From: Brachycybe producta | Lineage: Eukaryota; Arthropoda; Diplopoda; Playtdesmida; Andrognathidae | Assembly (NCBI GenBank): GCA_036925085.1 | Contig: JAUPFP010000017.1 | Location: forward strand, 2,694,058-2,758,057 | Direction of reading: 5' to 3' | DNA: 64,000 nt | Shown: positions 11,601 through 26,000 of the stretch, piece by piece | Numbering within the stretch: position 1 is the stretch's first letter | Layout of the letters: the number at the start of each line of letters is the position of its first letter | Made by a program: the position numbers and the translations under genes | Notes under the pieces: generated by a model | What the model was told of the DNA's origin: nothing | Seen by the model: only the letters and a program-made list of their open reading frames with translations | Database searches by the model: none

Positions 11601-14600
11601 GCTTACTAAGCATAGGCAACATTTCCGAAGTGTCACACGATGCCACTGTTACATGATTTGCACATGCCGTGCCAACAGCTGCAGAAGATATAACAGATTC
11701 ACTAACCACATTTGTACCGCTCCCACATTTTTTGCCGTGTCTGTTTTTAGTTTGACTAACAAGTTTTCCAACACCTTTCGAAGAATTTGCAGATTTTGGA
11801 GGAGGCATTATGGGGCTAAAAGTCCTCAAAGTAGTAGGCACCCCCGTCTGTACCTTTGCTGTGGTTTCTCCTAAGGACGAAGGCATTGTTGACTGCTGTT
11901 CACTTACCAAAAAACAGTAAGGATCACTAGGATCAGTGGGCTCAGGCACTGGCGGTAATCTAGATTCAACGCAAAGTTTTCTAAAAACAAAGTAAATCAG
12001 GATACCTTTCTATAAATTTCTTTCATAGCGATAAAAGCATCTGAAAAAAATACGTACTTAACTGGCTGTGGTTGTGCAAACCTTTCCCCTAATGAGGTCC
12101 TTAAAATGGCCCTAATATTATCAAATCTCCTGTCATAAACGAAGAAACCTAACCCCATCTGCCGTGAATTGAACGTGCACACCTAAAATACAAAAAAAAA
12201 TACTTTTGAAGTTGCTCTACGTGCAAAAATTACTTCATTATTCGGCAACTCAATTAGATTTATTTTCCCCGCTCTTCATTTTTCTGGGTTGTGATGTGTG
12301 AGTAACATCTAGCTCAGATTAAATCTGCCACCTTTTTTTACATATTCTTGTGGTTATATGCTGAACCTGACCGTCATAATAAAAATTAAGCCTTTTCCTT
12401 TCAAATATTCAAACTGTTTAAATTACAGTGACCCCACTATAACACGGTTCGAGAATTAGGGAAATCCCAGTACAACAAGCGGGCGGCATGAGGTGAAGTG
12501 CCGCTTTAAGAGCAAGCACCATCTCATTCCATATTTTTCGATCGAGCATGTATGTCGTGTGTCAGATGTGCGTACACAATTTTAGAATTTATTATAATTT
12601 TAAATTCATTTTGTTTGTGGAGTACAGTACAGTACATTATTTTCTATATATCAAGCTTTGTCTGTATGTGTTATAACGTATAACGCTGTACAAAGAAGGA
12701 CAAAAACGTTCAAGCACATTGGAATTTATTTAAATTTAAATGAACCGGTTTTTTCTCACGTTCAACTTTATGTTGCGCTCCCCCGATCGAAGAACCCAAA
12801 CAATAGTAAGGTGCTTATGCAGTATTTGAATAAAATAGTTAAATAATTTTAGTAGCAAAATTAAACTAGAATTTTGCTCCAGTCATTTATGGCCGGTTGC
12901 CCAACTCGTTAAAAATACTGTCCATATTTTAAGACTTTTGTTGTTTTCTTCATTTTACTATATACTTACATAGATTAAAAAATTTCAGGAATAGGTAATT
13001 TGTGGCCCTGAAAATAGTATATTTTTTAACTTTTGGAACCTAACCCTGTTTTGTACTAGTTCTTTGTTTCGTATAACACGAATTTGCATAACACGGCATT
13101 TTTAGGAACATAATGACCGTGTTATACGGGGGTTAACTGTACTACATACAATAGTCTCAATTATCCGATGTCCAGTGTTATCCGAGGTTCCGTGTTATCC
13201 GAGCTAGTCTTTTTTTTGTGTGTATGGCAACTCAACAACTTGGACACAAAGTTGTATGTATTCTTGCATAAAGGTGATGATTTAAAGAGTTGTTTATGTA
13301 TGCAAAAAACGGGAGGATCGGTAGTAATATTGACACAGTTTCTATGTCAAAACTAATGACAAAAATTAGTGGGTATGGATTTGGTGAACAGGTGTATAAA
13401 TGGGTGCATTCTTTTTTGAGTGACAGGAAACAAAGGGTTGTTGCAGGTGGGTCTGAATCTGACTGGATAGGGGTTACATCAGGGGTTCCTCAGGGTAGTG
13501 TGTTGGGTCCGCTTCTGTTTCTTTTATATATCAATGACCTCAGCAGTCAAGTTAGCAGCAATTGCCGGCTATTTGCAGATGATACAATAATTTATCGTGA
13601 GGTTACCTCTGACAATGATTGCCATATTATTGATAGTGACTTGAAAGCAATAGAGGCATGGTGTTCTAAATGGCAACTTCAACTTAATAAGGGAATGTTG
13701 TGTAATGAGGGTAGCTAGGGGAATAAATCCAATAATATTTCCATATAGAATAGGGGCCATTCCACTTAATAACGTAGATTCTTATAAATATTTGGGGGTA
13801 ACAATTACAGCTAAACTTTCTTGGAAGCTGCATGTCGAACAGATTATTTCCAAGTCTATGCAGATGCTCAGGTTTAGTCAACGCGTTCTAAGAAGGTGTC
13901 CCAGGGAGGTAAAATGTATAGCATATCAATCATTAGTACGTCCCCATCTAGAATACTGCAGCTCCGTGTGGAATCCCCACACTGAAGACTTAGCTCACTC
14001 CATAGAAATGGTCTAACGCAGGGCTGCTAGGTTTGTTTGTGGTAAATATGGATATGCCGACAGTGTAACTAAAATGCTTTCAGAGCTTGGTTGGGATAGT
14101 TTACTTGCAAGACGTTCAGATTTTAGTCTTAATATCTTTAATCGAATGCTAGAAGGCTCTTGCCCTAAACTTACTTCAAGTAAACTTTGCCGGGCATTAT
14201 ATTTGGGTATTTGGAGAAATTTTTGCACGAACAGACTCTTATTACTGGTCATTTGTCCCTAGGGCGATTCGACAATGGAACTCGCTTGCTGGGGATTTTG
14301 TGCAGGAAAAACGTATTTTATGGGAGTCATAATTTTGTTTTCTTTTGACAATGCATATATTTGCAGCATTAAAAAATATTGAAATTGTTGGGTTTATATC
14401 AAAAGGGTTTTATATTTTCTGGTTTTGACAATGCATTTTCTATGCTGCACTTGGACTTTTGTCCCTCTGCCATAGGCCTTTATGGCTGCTTGCAGAGTAA
14501 TTTTTCAAATTCAAATTCAAATATGTTACTTTTCCCTATTAACTGAGTTTGACCGTAACCGAGTTGTTCTTGGTCCACATTAGTTCGGATAATCAGGACT

Positions 14601-17600
14601 CGACTTTTCTTTGTTTTCATAAAGTCAAGAATAATTCCAACTTTGTGTAAATATCTAAAACTCTGTACTTTTGAGGTAACTCCGTTTTTTTATAAAACGA
14701 ATTTCTAAGGTTGTACTGAGCCGATTTTGCCGATTTACTGCTAATCGTAAAAATCTGATCGGCGAACAAATGTTAACCGATTTCCGATCATTAACGCACT
14801 CAACAATCAGGTCTGCTCCTCGATATAATCTGATTTGGTTTGAGCAGCTTTGGAGAAAGGGGTGGGGGGGGGGCAATTGCCCTTCCCTAGCTCGTATGCC
14901 TGTGTTGTACAGCCTACACTTTCTGTACCAGAAATACGCTGTGAAACAAACTCCACCTGCAATAATTGGTAGTGAAAATCGGCATGATAAGCTCGGTTAA
15001 ATCGATCGGCATGGCAATTTTTTTGTGTGATCGGTTCGATATAGGCTCGGTAAAAAAAAGTGTGATCGGTACAGCCTTACTAAATTCCTAAATGTCTGCT
15101 ACTATTTTACTTAATCAATATGTCACCCATACCGCAGCAGGTCTAGGATGCCTCGTCACATAACCACAGTCCTCAGCAACACTTGTGGTGTCTAGATTGG
15201 CACCGGCTAACAAAGACACGGAATCTGACAAAACACAACTGGGAGACGGCCTAATTTAAAATATACAAAATATTTAGGTCCAATTAAAACACTCAATATG
15301 ATCAATAGTCGCGTGCATATTTTATCAGAATGTGATTCAATATCATACCTTGGTAGTAAAGGGTTACAACTAGATACACTCTTCGTACTAGTTGATTTCG
15401 ATTTAAAATTCGATCCACAATGCAATGCAGGTGAGATTAACCTTTGTAGTGTTAAAGCACCGTTTTCGGCCGAATGGCTTCCACCACTACTATTCATGTG
15501 ATTTAACCTCAAAATATCTGCAAAACGTTACAAATTGCACTTGCATAAAACTGTGCCCTTAAGGCGTGACCATTAGTTGTGACTGCTACATGTCTTCACC
15601 AGGAGGATGACAAAATTACTTCGAAAAATCTCCGCAAAGAGCGCTAGCATCGTTTTTTCTATTGAGCACATTGACCCAATGTTAAAGAAGAAACGTTAGT
15701 TTTTAAAATACAGAGTCGCGACAATATGTTTATTTTTCATATTTAAAGTTTTCATAGTGCAATATGCACCTTAAATAAATGCTGACCGAGTGATAGAATG
15801 ACCAAATATTAGTTAGTGTGGTTATATTTTTTAAAAACTATTTCAAAATTTCGAATTTCTAACTCTTATGTTAAACTCCATTGAGTACGCCCAAATAAGA
15901 AAAAAAAAATCCATTAAAATGCTCGTAAAAATACGTAAAATTTAAAAAAAAAAACATAAAAAAATCAGCACGTGCGTCAATGTGTTCGTTTAATTGTTTT
16001 TTTTTTTAATTATTTTTAGGTATTTTTACGAGCATTTTACGAGCGCGTACTCAATAGAGTTTAACATAAGTGTTAAAAATTCGCGATTTTCAAATATTTT
16101 TAAGGTGCATATTGCACTTTGAAAACGTAATATTGGACAACTATAAATATAAAAAATAAACATATTGCCGCGACTGTGTATTTCAAGAATTAACATTTTT
16201 TCTTTAACATGGGGTTTCTGGGCTGAATAGAAAAACGATGCTAGCGCTCTTTGTGGAGATTTTTCGAAGTAAATTTGTGATGTAGCCTCATAATGAAAAA
16301 AAAATCACGTGTGCATTACGCATGGGTTGCACGTTATCTATGGTAAAATACGGTATTTAAACATTTCAAATAATAAGATTGCAATAACCCACTTACCTGA
16401 AGCAGTTTTCTTAGATGAAATAGCAGTGGTAGATTTAATAGAAGAACATCCCGGAGTAACCGCATCATTAATACAAATACTCGGGTCAGCTAGAGAGTTA
16501 GCCTTTGCATGGATATCAGCGTTTGTGACCGAACCGACAACCGATGCCTTGGTCGCTTTTATCAGAGCCTCTTTAGCTGCTCGGTGGTCAGCTAAAAGTT
16601 CGTCAAAATTCTTTTTTCGTCCGATCACACTCCGCCTCATAGCCAGAGAATGGGTCTATGTTAAAGAAATATCAATATAAATTAAAGCATCTTAATTTGA
16701 CTAGACGTGAGCAAAGATGCAGCCACACATGCCATTTAGATCAGACTAAAACTACTGTTCATAAAGCCTATCAATGCTACAATGTAATTTTGCTCCTATG
16801 GAACTTAACATGAAGTTAAATAATGTACGATTTTAAACGTTATTAAAAAATAGAAGGACTTTTTCAAAACTTATAAAAAGGAAACATCGTGAAGCCAATA
16901 CATGAAAGTATAAGCTATATATTTTGTTATTCTTCTAAATCGTTTTAATAAGAGTTTTTCAAATGTTTGTGGAACGGTTTTTGATCCAATGGGATTTAAC
17001 AGGGGGTTAAAAAACCGAACGATTTTGAACCTTGTTTAAAAATAGAAGGACATTGTCAAAAATTATATAAATCGAGCACGTAAAGAACAATACTTTTTAT
17101 TGCATTTTGCTCTTTATTGTATTTTAATTAAGCGATTGGGAGTCGATTTCTTGCAATTTTAGTAACACCATATAATAACAATCATCTGTCTCGTTGTCGT
17201 CTGCTCAAAGTGTATAAATGGGTGCATTGTTTTTTGAGTGACAGGAAACAAAGGGTTGTTGCAGGTGGGTCTGAATCTGACTGGATAGGGGTTACATCAG
17301 GGGTTCCTCAGGGTAGTGTGTTGGGTCCGCTTCTGTTTCTTTTATATATCAATGACCGCAGCAGTCAAGTTAGCAGCAATTGCCGGCTATTTGCAGATGA
17401 TACAATAATTTATCGTGAGGTTACCTCTGACAATGATTGCCATATTATTGATAGTGACTTGAAAGCAATAGAGGCATGGTGTTCTAAATGGCAACTTCAA
17501 CTTAATAAGGGAAAATGTTGTGTAATGAGGGTAGCTAGGGGAAGGAATCCAATAATATTTCCATATAGAATAGGGGCCATTCCACTTAATAACGTAGATT

Positions 17601-19942
17601 CTTATAAATATTTGGGGGTAACGATTACAGCTAAACTTTCTTGGAAGCTGCATGTCGAACAAATTATTTCCAAGTCTATGCAGATGCTTAGGTTTAGTCA
17701 ACGCATTCTAAGGTGTCCCAGGGAGGTAAAATGTATAGCATATCAATCATTAGTACGTCCCCATCTAGAATACTGCAGCTCCGTGTGGAACCCCCAGACT
17801 GAAGACTTAGCTCACTCTATAGAAATGGTCCAACGAAGGGCTGCTAGGTTTGTTTGTGGTAAATATGGATATGCCGACAGTGTAACTAAAATGCTTTCAG
17901 AGCTTGGTTGGGATAGTTTACTTGCAAGACGTTCAGATTTTAGTCTTAATATCTTTAATCGGATGCTAGAAGGCTCTTGCCCTAAACCTACTTCAAGTAA
18001 ACTTTGCAGGACATTATATTTGGGTAGGGGTGACCACTCTAACAAAGTTGGAGAGATTTTTGCACGAACAGATTCTTATTACTGGTCATTTGTCCCTAGG
18101 GCGATTCGACAATGGAACTCGCTTGCTGGGGATTTTGTGCAGGAAAAACGTATTTTATGGGAGTCATAATTTTGTTTTGTTTTGACAATGCATATATTTG
18201 CAGCATTAAAAAATATTGAAATTGTTGTTGGGTTTATATCAATAGGGTTTTATATTTTCTGGTTTTGACAATGAATTTTCTATGCTGCACTTGGACTCTT
18301 GTCCCTCTGCCATAGGCCTTTATGGCTGCTTGCAGAGTAATTTTTCAAATTCAAATTCAAACCACAAGATGGACGTGTAGCTAGGCTCTTAATAATTATA
18401 CAACAATACTCATTCTATATATTAATATGTGTTACAAATTGTTAAGTACAACAATTTCTAGTTCTTCTAATACCTAACAAACTCAGAATTTCCTTTTAAA
18501 TTTCCCTCTAATATATTAATATCGGTTTTTTTCTTGATAAATGAAACAAAAACTTAATTTAAAAATTATAATAGAAATAAAATGAGATACTTTAAACACA
18601 ATAAAAGAAATGTACGGAGAGAAAAAAAAAATGGATTTGCAGAAAAGTCTACTTACTTTACAGGTTAGGGACCGTGTACACTGTTTTCCAATTTCCTGAA
18701 TAAATACTCCACAATGCTTATCGGGATCATATACTCTATCTAAAATAGAAAACAAGAAATTATAAGAAAAAAAACAGACTCTCGACATGTTGAGATTTTC
18801 CAAAAAAAAAATATCTCGCATGTCCTTTACAGGGCACGGTAATCCTGGAATTTAAGCCCCGTTTTCACGATGATAGTTGTCACGATAGTTGCTGTCATGA
18901 GAGCTGCAACTATCGCGAGAACTATCATCATGCAGACCACATGATAGTCACTATCGCACACTGTCGCGATAGCACTATCACACTATCTCGTTTGACTAGA
19001 TAGTTGATAGTACTGTCGCGATAGTAATAGTTATTGTGTGACCACTTGTAGAAAAATATTCACTTTGTAGGGCTTCTAGAGGCAGAGAGAGGCAACACTA
19101 TTGTTGACTCAATATCTTTGAAGTCGACGTCACACTGTCATGACAGAACTATCACGTTTACTTCAAGAAGTGTAGACAGTTGATATCGTGAGAGTAAACT
19201 ATCACAACTTTCATGACAGCTACTCTCACGATAGAACTATCGCCGTGAAAACGAGGCTTTAACCAGGAATTTTTTTAAATACAATAATTTGTTGTAAAAA
19301 GCCAAGGACAAACCAGGAAACTTGTTGTTTGCAAACCCTTTCCAAACAAAGTTTCCTGGCTTGTCATTGGCTTTCTACAACAAACTAATGTATTTTTAAA
19401 AAAAAATGTTGCCTTGACATACGCGTTTTTTAAATTTTCCATCGAGAATGGAAAACAATGAAGGTTTGTACATATTTGCAAACATGAGTGGTGATTTTAT
19501 TCATTTGAATAATAGGTTAGGCTAAGGTAAAGAAGGCGTGAAAAAAACAAAGGAAACGGGTTTCACGTTTTTCCATATTCTTTTACAGTTCGTCTGTATT
19601 TACGTGTTTTCTGTGCATTTCCTTGTCTATGATGGCATCGCACCTCGACTGGAAGAGTGGCACAACTAAAAAAAACTTTTTTGGGCCAAAATCAGAGTTG
19701 GAAAAAACATGTTTTTTTAAAAAAAAAAAAAAAACGTTTTTTTTTTTTAAAAAAAACATGTTTTTTTTTTAAATAATGCTTTTCGTGTTAAATTCGTACG
19801 TTTAATTTTTCGAATTGAAATTGGGATACTAGTTGGTGACTTGTCGTGTACAGTGTGTGGCGAATTTATTAGAAGAGCAAATGAAATTAGTAGCATAGCT
19901 AGGAATATATATATATAGGAATATATACACACATGTATATAC

Positions 19943-20022
<80 letters not shown>

Positions 20023-23000
20023 ATAATTTTTTCAAAAGTCAGACCCGAAAATCCAGGAATTTCAATTTGTTTATCCCGAAAATCCTGGGATTGCTCAATA
20101 CCTCCAGGATTGCATCCACTAATCCGAAATAGACGAACTTGTTATATTACAGGCTCAATTCGCCTAGTGTATAAGCGGCTTAAGGGCTCTTTTTATTGTT
20201 ACAACCATGAAACAGCGAGTCTTTTTTTGAGAACTGTTGACTATCGCCTACGTAAATAAACATTTTAATAGTGCACACCAAGTTAGCACACTAGAGTTAC
20301 AACTAAGGTTTATAGGATTCTGTGGAATCTGTTGTTGGAAGTTCAAACAAGTCGGATGTGTTTTATGTTTACAATAAAAGTATTAAGAACAGCCGACAAC
20401 TGTAGACAAAACATTTTATAAACAAACAAAAAACACGTTACCTTTACAGGGTAAAAGTTTCCTTTCCTTTGGAACTTTACTTTTGCTTTTACTGCTCGGT
20501 TTTGGTCTATTATCACCCAATGACGATGAAAGCATCTTATTGTTAACAGCCGACTGCAACATACACGTTGAAATGTTGGGCGCAATTGAATGGCTACAAG
20601 AACTGGATCCAATTGAACTGCCTGCAGTCAACGGACTGGACCATGAAATGTTGTGACGATTTACTAGTGAAGCAGATGTTGAATGTTGTACCGGTGGAGG
20701 CTGTTGTGGCGACGGCAATTCCCTTTTGTCAACTGGAATAGCAGATGATGTGACCATGGGTGGCCCCATGCCACCCACCATAGTGTTTACGTTCTTCGTA
20801 ATGAGGCAGGGTGGCATTCGTTCCACCCTGACTATGGGAGAACTCGGAGATAAACTCTTTTTGGAATTTGACAGTGGTGAACCAGCTGCTTTGCTTTCAA
20901 CCTTACAATGCCCTCCAGTGTTGCTACTCGCTGCAGAAAAATCTTGTTGTACAGACGTGACGTTAGACTTTGCAGAAGAAGCACACAAGGAGGACGAGGA
21001 AGAATGAGTTGCAATAGTAGAACTAGTTTTATCTCTAGTCGAAGTTTCTATTGATGCTGATGAACGAGGCCGTGACGTAGAGTGATTGTGGTGATGGTGG
21101 CAGGAGGCATCCTTTGCAGAAACTTTATTTTGTGATTGTGGCAGTTGTGTACTGCAATTCTGAACCTTGTTCATAACACTGTTTGAATGCCTTAATTCTG
21201 CAAAGCAAAAAAAAAAAAAAAAATTTAACAAAATGGATTAAATTTCTTCCATACTACCGTTAAAAAACGCAAACACCGGTAATTAGGGGTTTCATTATCA
21301 GTTTATTCTTACATCAGTACTACCGGTAAAAATAATTTCTATTAATTTGTAGATAAAAGAATTGACCAATATTTAAGAACCACTGAGTTTGAAATTAAAA
21401 TTTCACATATGCGTAGAAACCAAGAGTTTTTTTTTTCAAAAACTGAAGTCAAAAAATTGGTGTTGTAAAAAAACGTGTTTTTTCTCTTGATGTTTTTATC
21501 TAAAAAAAAGAACTGTTTTTTTTAAACGTTTTTTTTTTGTTTTTTTTTTAATTTTTTTATTTTCCATTTCCCAACCCTACTAGTGTTGAAAATGAACACG
21601 TTTTTTATCAAACATTTTTTAAAATAAAATTTAAAAAATGTTTTTCAGGTTTACTATCATATAGAGAAGGTAATTAAAATGACAATTCACGAATCTGACA
21701 TAATTTATATTCTTAATTCGTTAATTTGAATTTCACTACTAATGTAAACTTTGTATTTTTCCCTATCGTAGAACTGAAACAATCAGAAATCAGGAGTCAT
21801 CACCAACATACCTAAAGAAAGGCTTTTTTTGCATTTCCACCCGCCACCCCCAGATTTTTTTTAAAAATAAAACATAAATTTTTTCAAAAAACTAATACTA
21901 ACTTACATTTCTAACTGAATCATTCAGTAATCTCGGGGACAGGTACTTAAAACTGATCAATTTTCCTTTCTTTCCCGCCGTTTTTTTTTTCATTTTTTCT
22001 TCCCGGTTTATTTTAAAACACGTTTTTTTAATTTCCAACACTACAAAGAATGGCATTTGTATGCACTTGCAACCGTTTAAGAAAGTCGCAGTAAGGTCCT
22101 AATGTAAATGTTCGTACAGTTAAAATGCTTTTCGTGGAATTATACAGTATACCGTACATACTTAGGTATTAACGCAACCTCATTATTTGTTACCCCTGTG
22201 ATATATAAAACAATTATTATATATTTAAAAAAAAGCGATATTCAGAAGAAACAATTGGAAATTGCACCGAGACGAAATAGATAAAGACCCACCTGTTTTA
22301 TTTAACATGATTATTTTTTTATTATATAACTAGTGGGGTAACCCGTCATAAATGACGGGAGCAAAATTCACAGGCAATTGTGCGCATGCGCCTCATTTCT
22401 TCCTTTTTTACTCCTTTCATTTCAATTTCAGTCACCCCCTCCACGTTTCTCTCTCTCCTCCCTACACTTTTCAACCTTTTCCCCTCTCCAATTTAATACA
22501 TTGTACAGTATCATGGGGTTCTTGGATGGGAAGGGTGCAACATATAGTTGACCGTAAGAAAAAAAGCCGTTCATTTATTCAAATTTATATAAATTCCGAC
22601 GTGCTTCAAGGTTTGTACAGCGTTATCTCAGACAGATAGATAGATACCCACACAAACCTGGCATAATATATATATATATAATTATTAGTTAAAAATTTAT
22701 ATATATTTTAATTTTTTTTTCAATTTTTTTTAGTTTTCTTTTATGGAGCTTATTAATTTTTTAGCTTTATTACCGAAATTTATCCGTATTTCCGGTTTCG
22801 GTAATACTATAAGATAATTATGTATATGTATCAGATAATTATATAATGAGCACGTGAAAATGTTTTCAACATTTCCTTTTATTACCGTTTTATATATAAA
22901 TCATAGCACGTCCAGCAAGCAAAAAAATATATATATTTCAAAATTTCATTCGAACTGGGACAGATTTTTTCTTCTGTAGAACGACTTTTCTGTTAGTTTA

Positions 23001-26000
23001 TTCAGAAACTATACAATTCAGTTTGTACGCGCTGCTTGAGTCCATAGATGCAATGTTAAGCGAAATTTGATGTTTCTAAAAACATGGCCCTCGAATGTAA
23101 GCCACCTTACCGCCTTTAAGGTGATTTATTTAACGATAATTAAACATTGTAATCTCTTCTTGAACGTTGTGGCCCGGTATTAACGGCGTTTCTTCTGTTG
23201 CAATATTTAAGATACTTTAGAAGCGCCACAGACGTCAATGGGGGCAATATATGTGCTACTATAACTATGGGCTGATATAACTATTAGCTGATATAAATAT
23301 CGGCCGTTATAGGAGCGCTGACATCGTTAACACTTATTACCATGAAACAAACACAAGATGAGTAAATGCCAGACTCAGTACCTCCTACAACTGAACATCT
23401 CTGGCAGATCTATTTTTCCGTTGGGTCGCCCGCCAAAAAAAAAAAGATAATGATCCAACGGAAAAAGTTTGCAAGTCGTGTACATCGGTCGGGTATTTTC
23501 GCCTCTTGTGGTCGTTTTACAGGAATTTCAACAAGTTATGAAGGTATAGGTTAATTTTATTTTCTTATTCATGACATACCTTTTATATTTTATAAATTGT
23601 TAGAAATATTTTTGAAAACATTTTTTTGCAAACAATAATGAGTCATATGTCCAATAAGTGCCTCTAGTGGCAGTAGGCTAAAGATGGCCCCCTAAGAAGT
23701 TAGCAGACGAAATTTTAACATAGAACTCTATGGAAAAATCGCTGCACTGGTAATTTTTTTGCCGTTTTCTCGCAAAATTACACGCCCAATTTTCGTGAAT
23801 TTTTTAAGAAAAAAAAAAGTAAGTAGTTAAACATCCTAGCATTAGTTTTTTTTTTTAATATTTCACATTGTTTTGTTGTTTTTGATGTTTTGTTCTGAAC
23901 GTTGCTGTTAAATCTAATTTTTAACATGGAAACCAATGGAGATTTCGATATGTCTGTAAGTTTTTTTGCTTATTTTTTGCAAATTTATTGCACAATTATC
24001 ATGAAATTTTAAAGAAATAAAGAAAAAAGTACATAGTTCAATCAAGCATTGGTTTTTGTAATGTCCCTCATTGTTTGTTTGTTTTCAATGTTTTATTCTG
24101 AACTCTACACAGAATAGCTGAAGTGAATCTTTTGAATAACACATGAAAAATAAACAAACAGGAAGAACGTTTAATTAAACAATGATTAACTATAAAACTA
24201 CCTATTTATCTTTATTTCTTTAAAATTTCGCGATAATTATGCAAGTAATTTACAAGAAATAAGCAAAAGAACTTACCGACTTATTGAAATCTCCATTGGC
24301 TTCCATGTTAAAAGTTTCAGTTTAATAGCAACGTTCAGGACAAACATAGAAAACAACAAAACAATGTGAAATATCAAAAAAATAATGCATGGATGTGAAA
24401 CTACTTACTTTTGTCTTTATTTTTTTCAATGATTAACCAAAATTGGGAAAGTAATTTGCGAGAAAACAGCAAATAAAATTACCGGAGCAACAATGTTTCC
24501 ATAGAGTTCTATGTTAAAGTTTCGTCTGCTAACTTCTTAGGGGACCATCTTTTAGCCTAATGCCACTAGAGGCGCTTATTGGACATATGGCTTATTGTTC
24601 TAACGATGTCAGCGTCCCTATAACAGCAGATATTTATACCTGCCCATAGTCTATAACTATCGGCCAAACCGACATAGTTCACTAAGCCCAAAATATCGCC
24701 TCATTGACCATGGGACCGTGGCGCTTCTAAAGTTTCTTAAAGGTTTTTTTTATTTTATACACTTTTGAATTAGGCCAAATTGCTTGACCACTGTTAAAGA
24801 CTTCCAAAAAGTTCCATTTTGCTAGCAACCTATCAGTTTATATAACCATTTTTCAGCCTTAACAAAATTGGGCTGTATTCCCTTAATATGTTCTACAGGT
24901 ATTCAGGTGAATTCACGACGTCTCGAAATGCCGTTTATTTGCTACAAAGTCAATTACAAATTCATACAGATTTGCAAAAAAAAAACCATCTTACCAATGT
25001 GGTTCTTAAGCGCCTGTGGCTTCACGACTTGACGACATAGTTCACAGACAACCAAATAAAACTCGTCCCGTGCTGGACAGAAACCAAAAAGAGACATATC
25101 TGAAAGAAGAAAAAAAAATTATTACCAAGTACGATTAATAGATATTTGACTACGTTATGGACAAATAACAATAACCAGAAGAACCACAAAAAACAGCGAA
25201 TTTCACCGCAAGTATCGAAAATTCCATCCGAGAGTTGCAAGTATGAAAACAAAAAAAAAATGCAACTAATCCAACGAGTTGCTTGTGTTAAGTATAAAAA
25301 CGTGACCTCGCCAATTGGTTCATTGGAATTTCCTAACAGAGATTTTAAATATACACCGGTTGGCATAGAATCGTTGTGTCACTTGAATTTACGTTATGTA
25401 ACTTAAAGCTACATTATTCGAACTTAAGCGAGTTATTTAATATATACGAAGTGTATATTTAAGATACGGTGTTTACAATTGTAACGAAATCTAACAACGC
25501 ATTCATCTGCAGCCCAGAGTGTGTTTCATATTTTTGAGAAATGAGCAGTGCAAATTTACAACAATATGTATATTTCAGAGGAATGTGAACAAGTTAAAAA
25601 CGCTATTAAAGTATCGTAAAACGATTTAAAATTGTTCCTATTATGTAAAAGTCGAGTGCACACGCACAAATCATACAAAGGCCACATCCCACCAAGATGT
25701 TACAATTCCTTACAAACTGAGCCCCAATGTCAGCATAACGCCACATGGATTAGCTCGAGAAGTTCTGCTAATGTTCTGCTAAACCTCCATTATGTAACGC
25801 CAGCCAAACAAAACGCGACCGTTAAAGCGATTTGGAAATCGCAGAGTAATAGAATGTGCTGCATGACTCCTTACGAATGTTATTACACCAAGTTAACTAA
25901 CATAGTAATCAACACAAACCAGAAGAAATGTGATTTAATTAGTAAAACTATTTTAAAAAAAAATCAAATTAAATGATATCGAATAAGGAAAAAAATTCCG

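Noticed and set aside
10802-11656. Plus-strand frames of 151 and 111 residues
   Set aside because: They are shadows of the low-complexity ataxin-7 exon 10.
12658-12846. 62-residue frame as a mariner transposase piece
   Set aside because: It lies in a TA-flanked MITE, but no D,D(34/35)D or helix-turn-helix motif is visible.
22352-22639. 95-residue frame
   Set aside because: It lies wholly in dispersed repeat R1, and the other copy does not keep the frame.
25632-25976. 114-residue frame in an ataxin-7 intron
   Set aside because: No motif, no splice context and AT-biased composition; likely chance.
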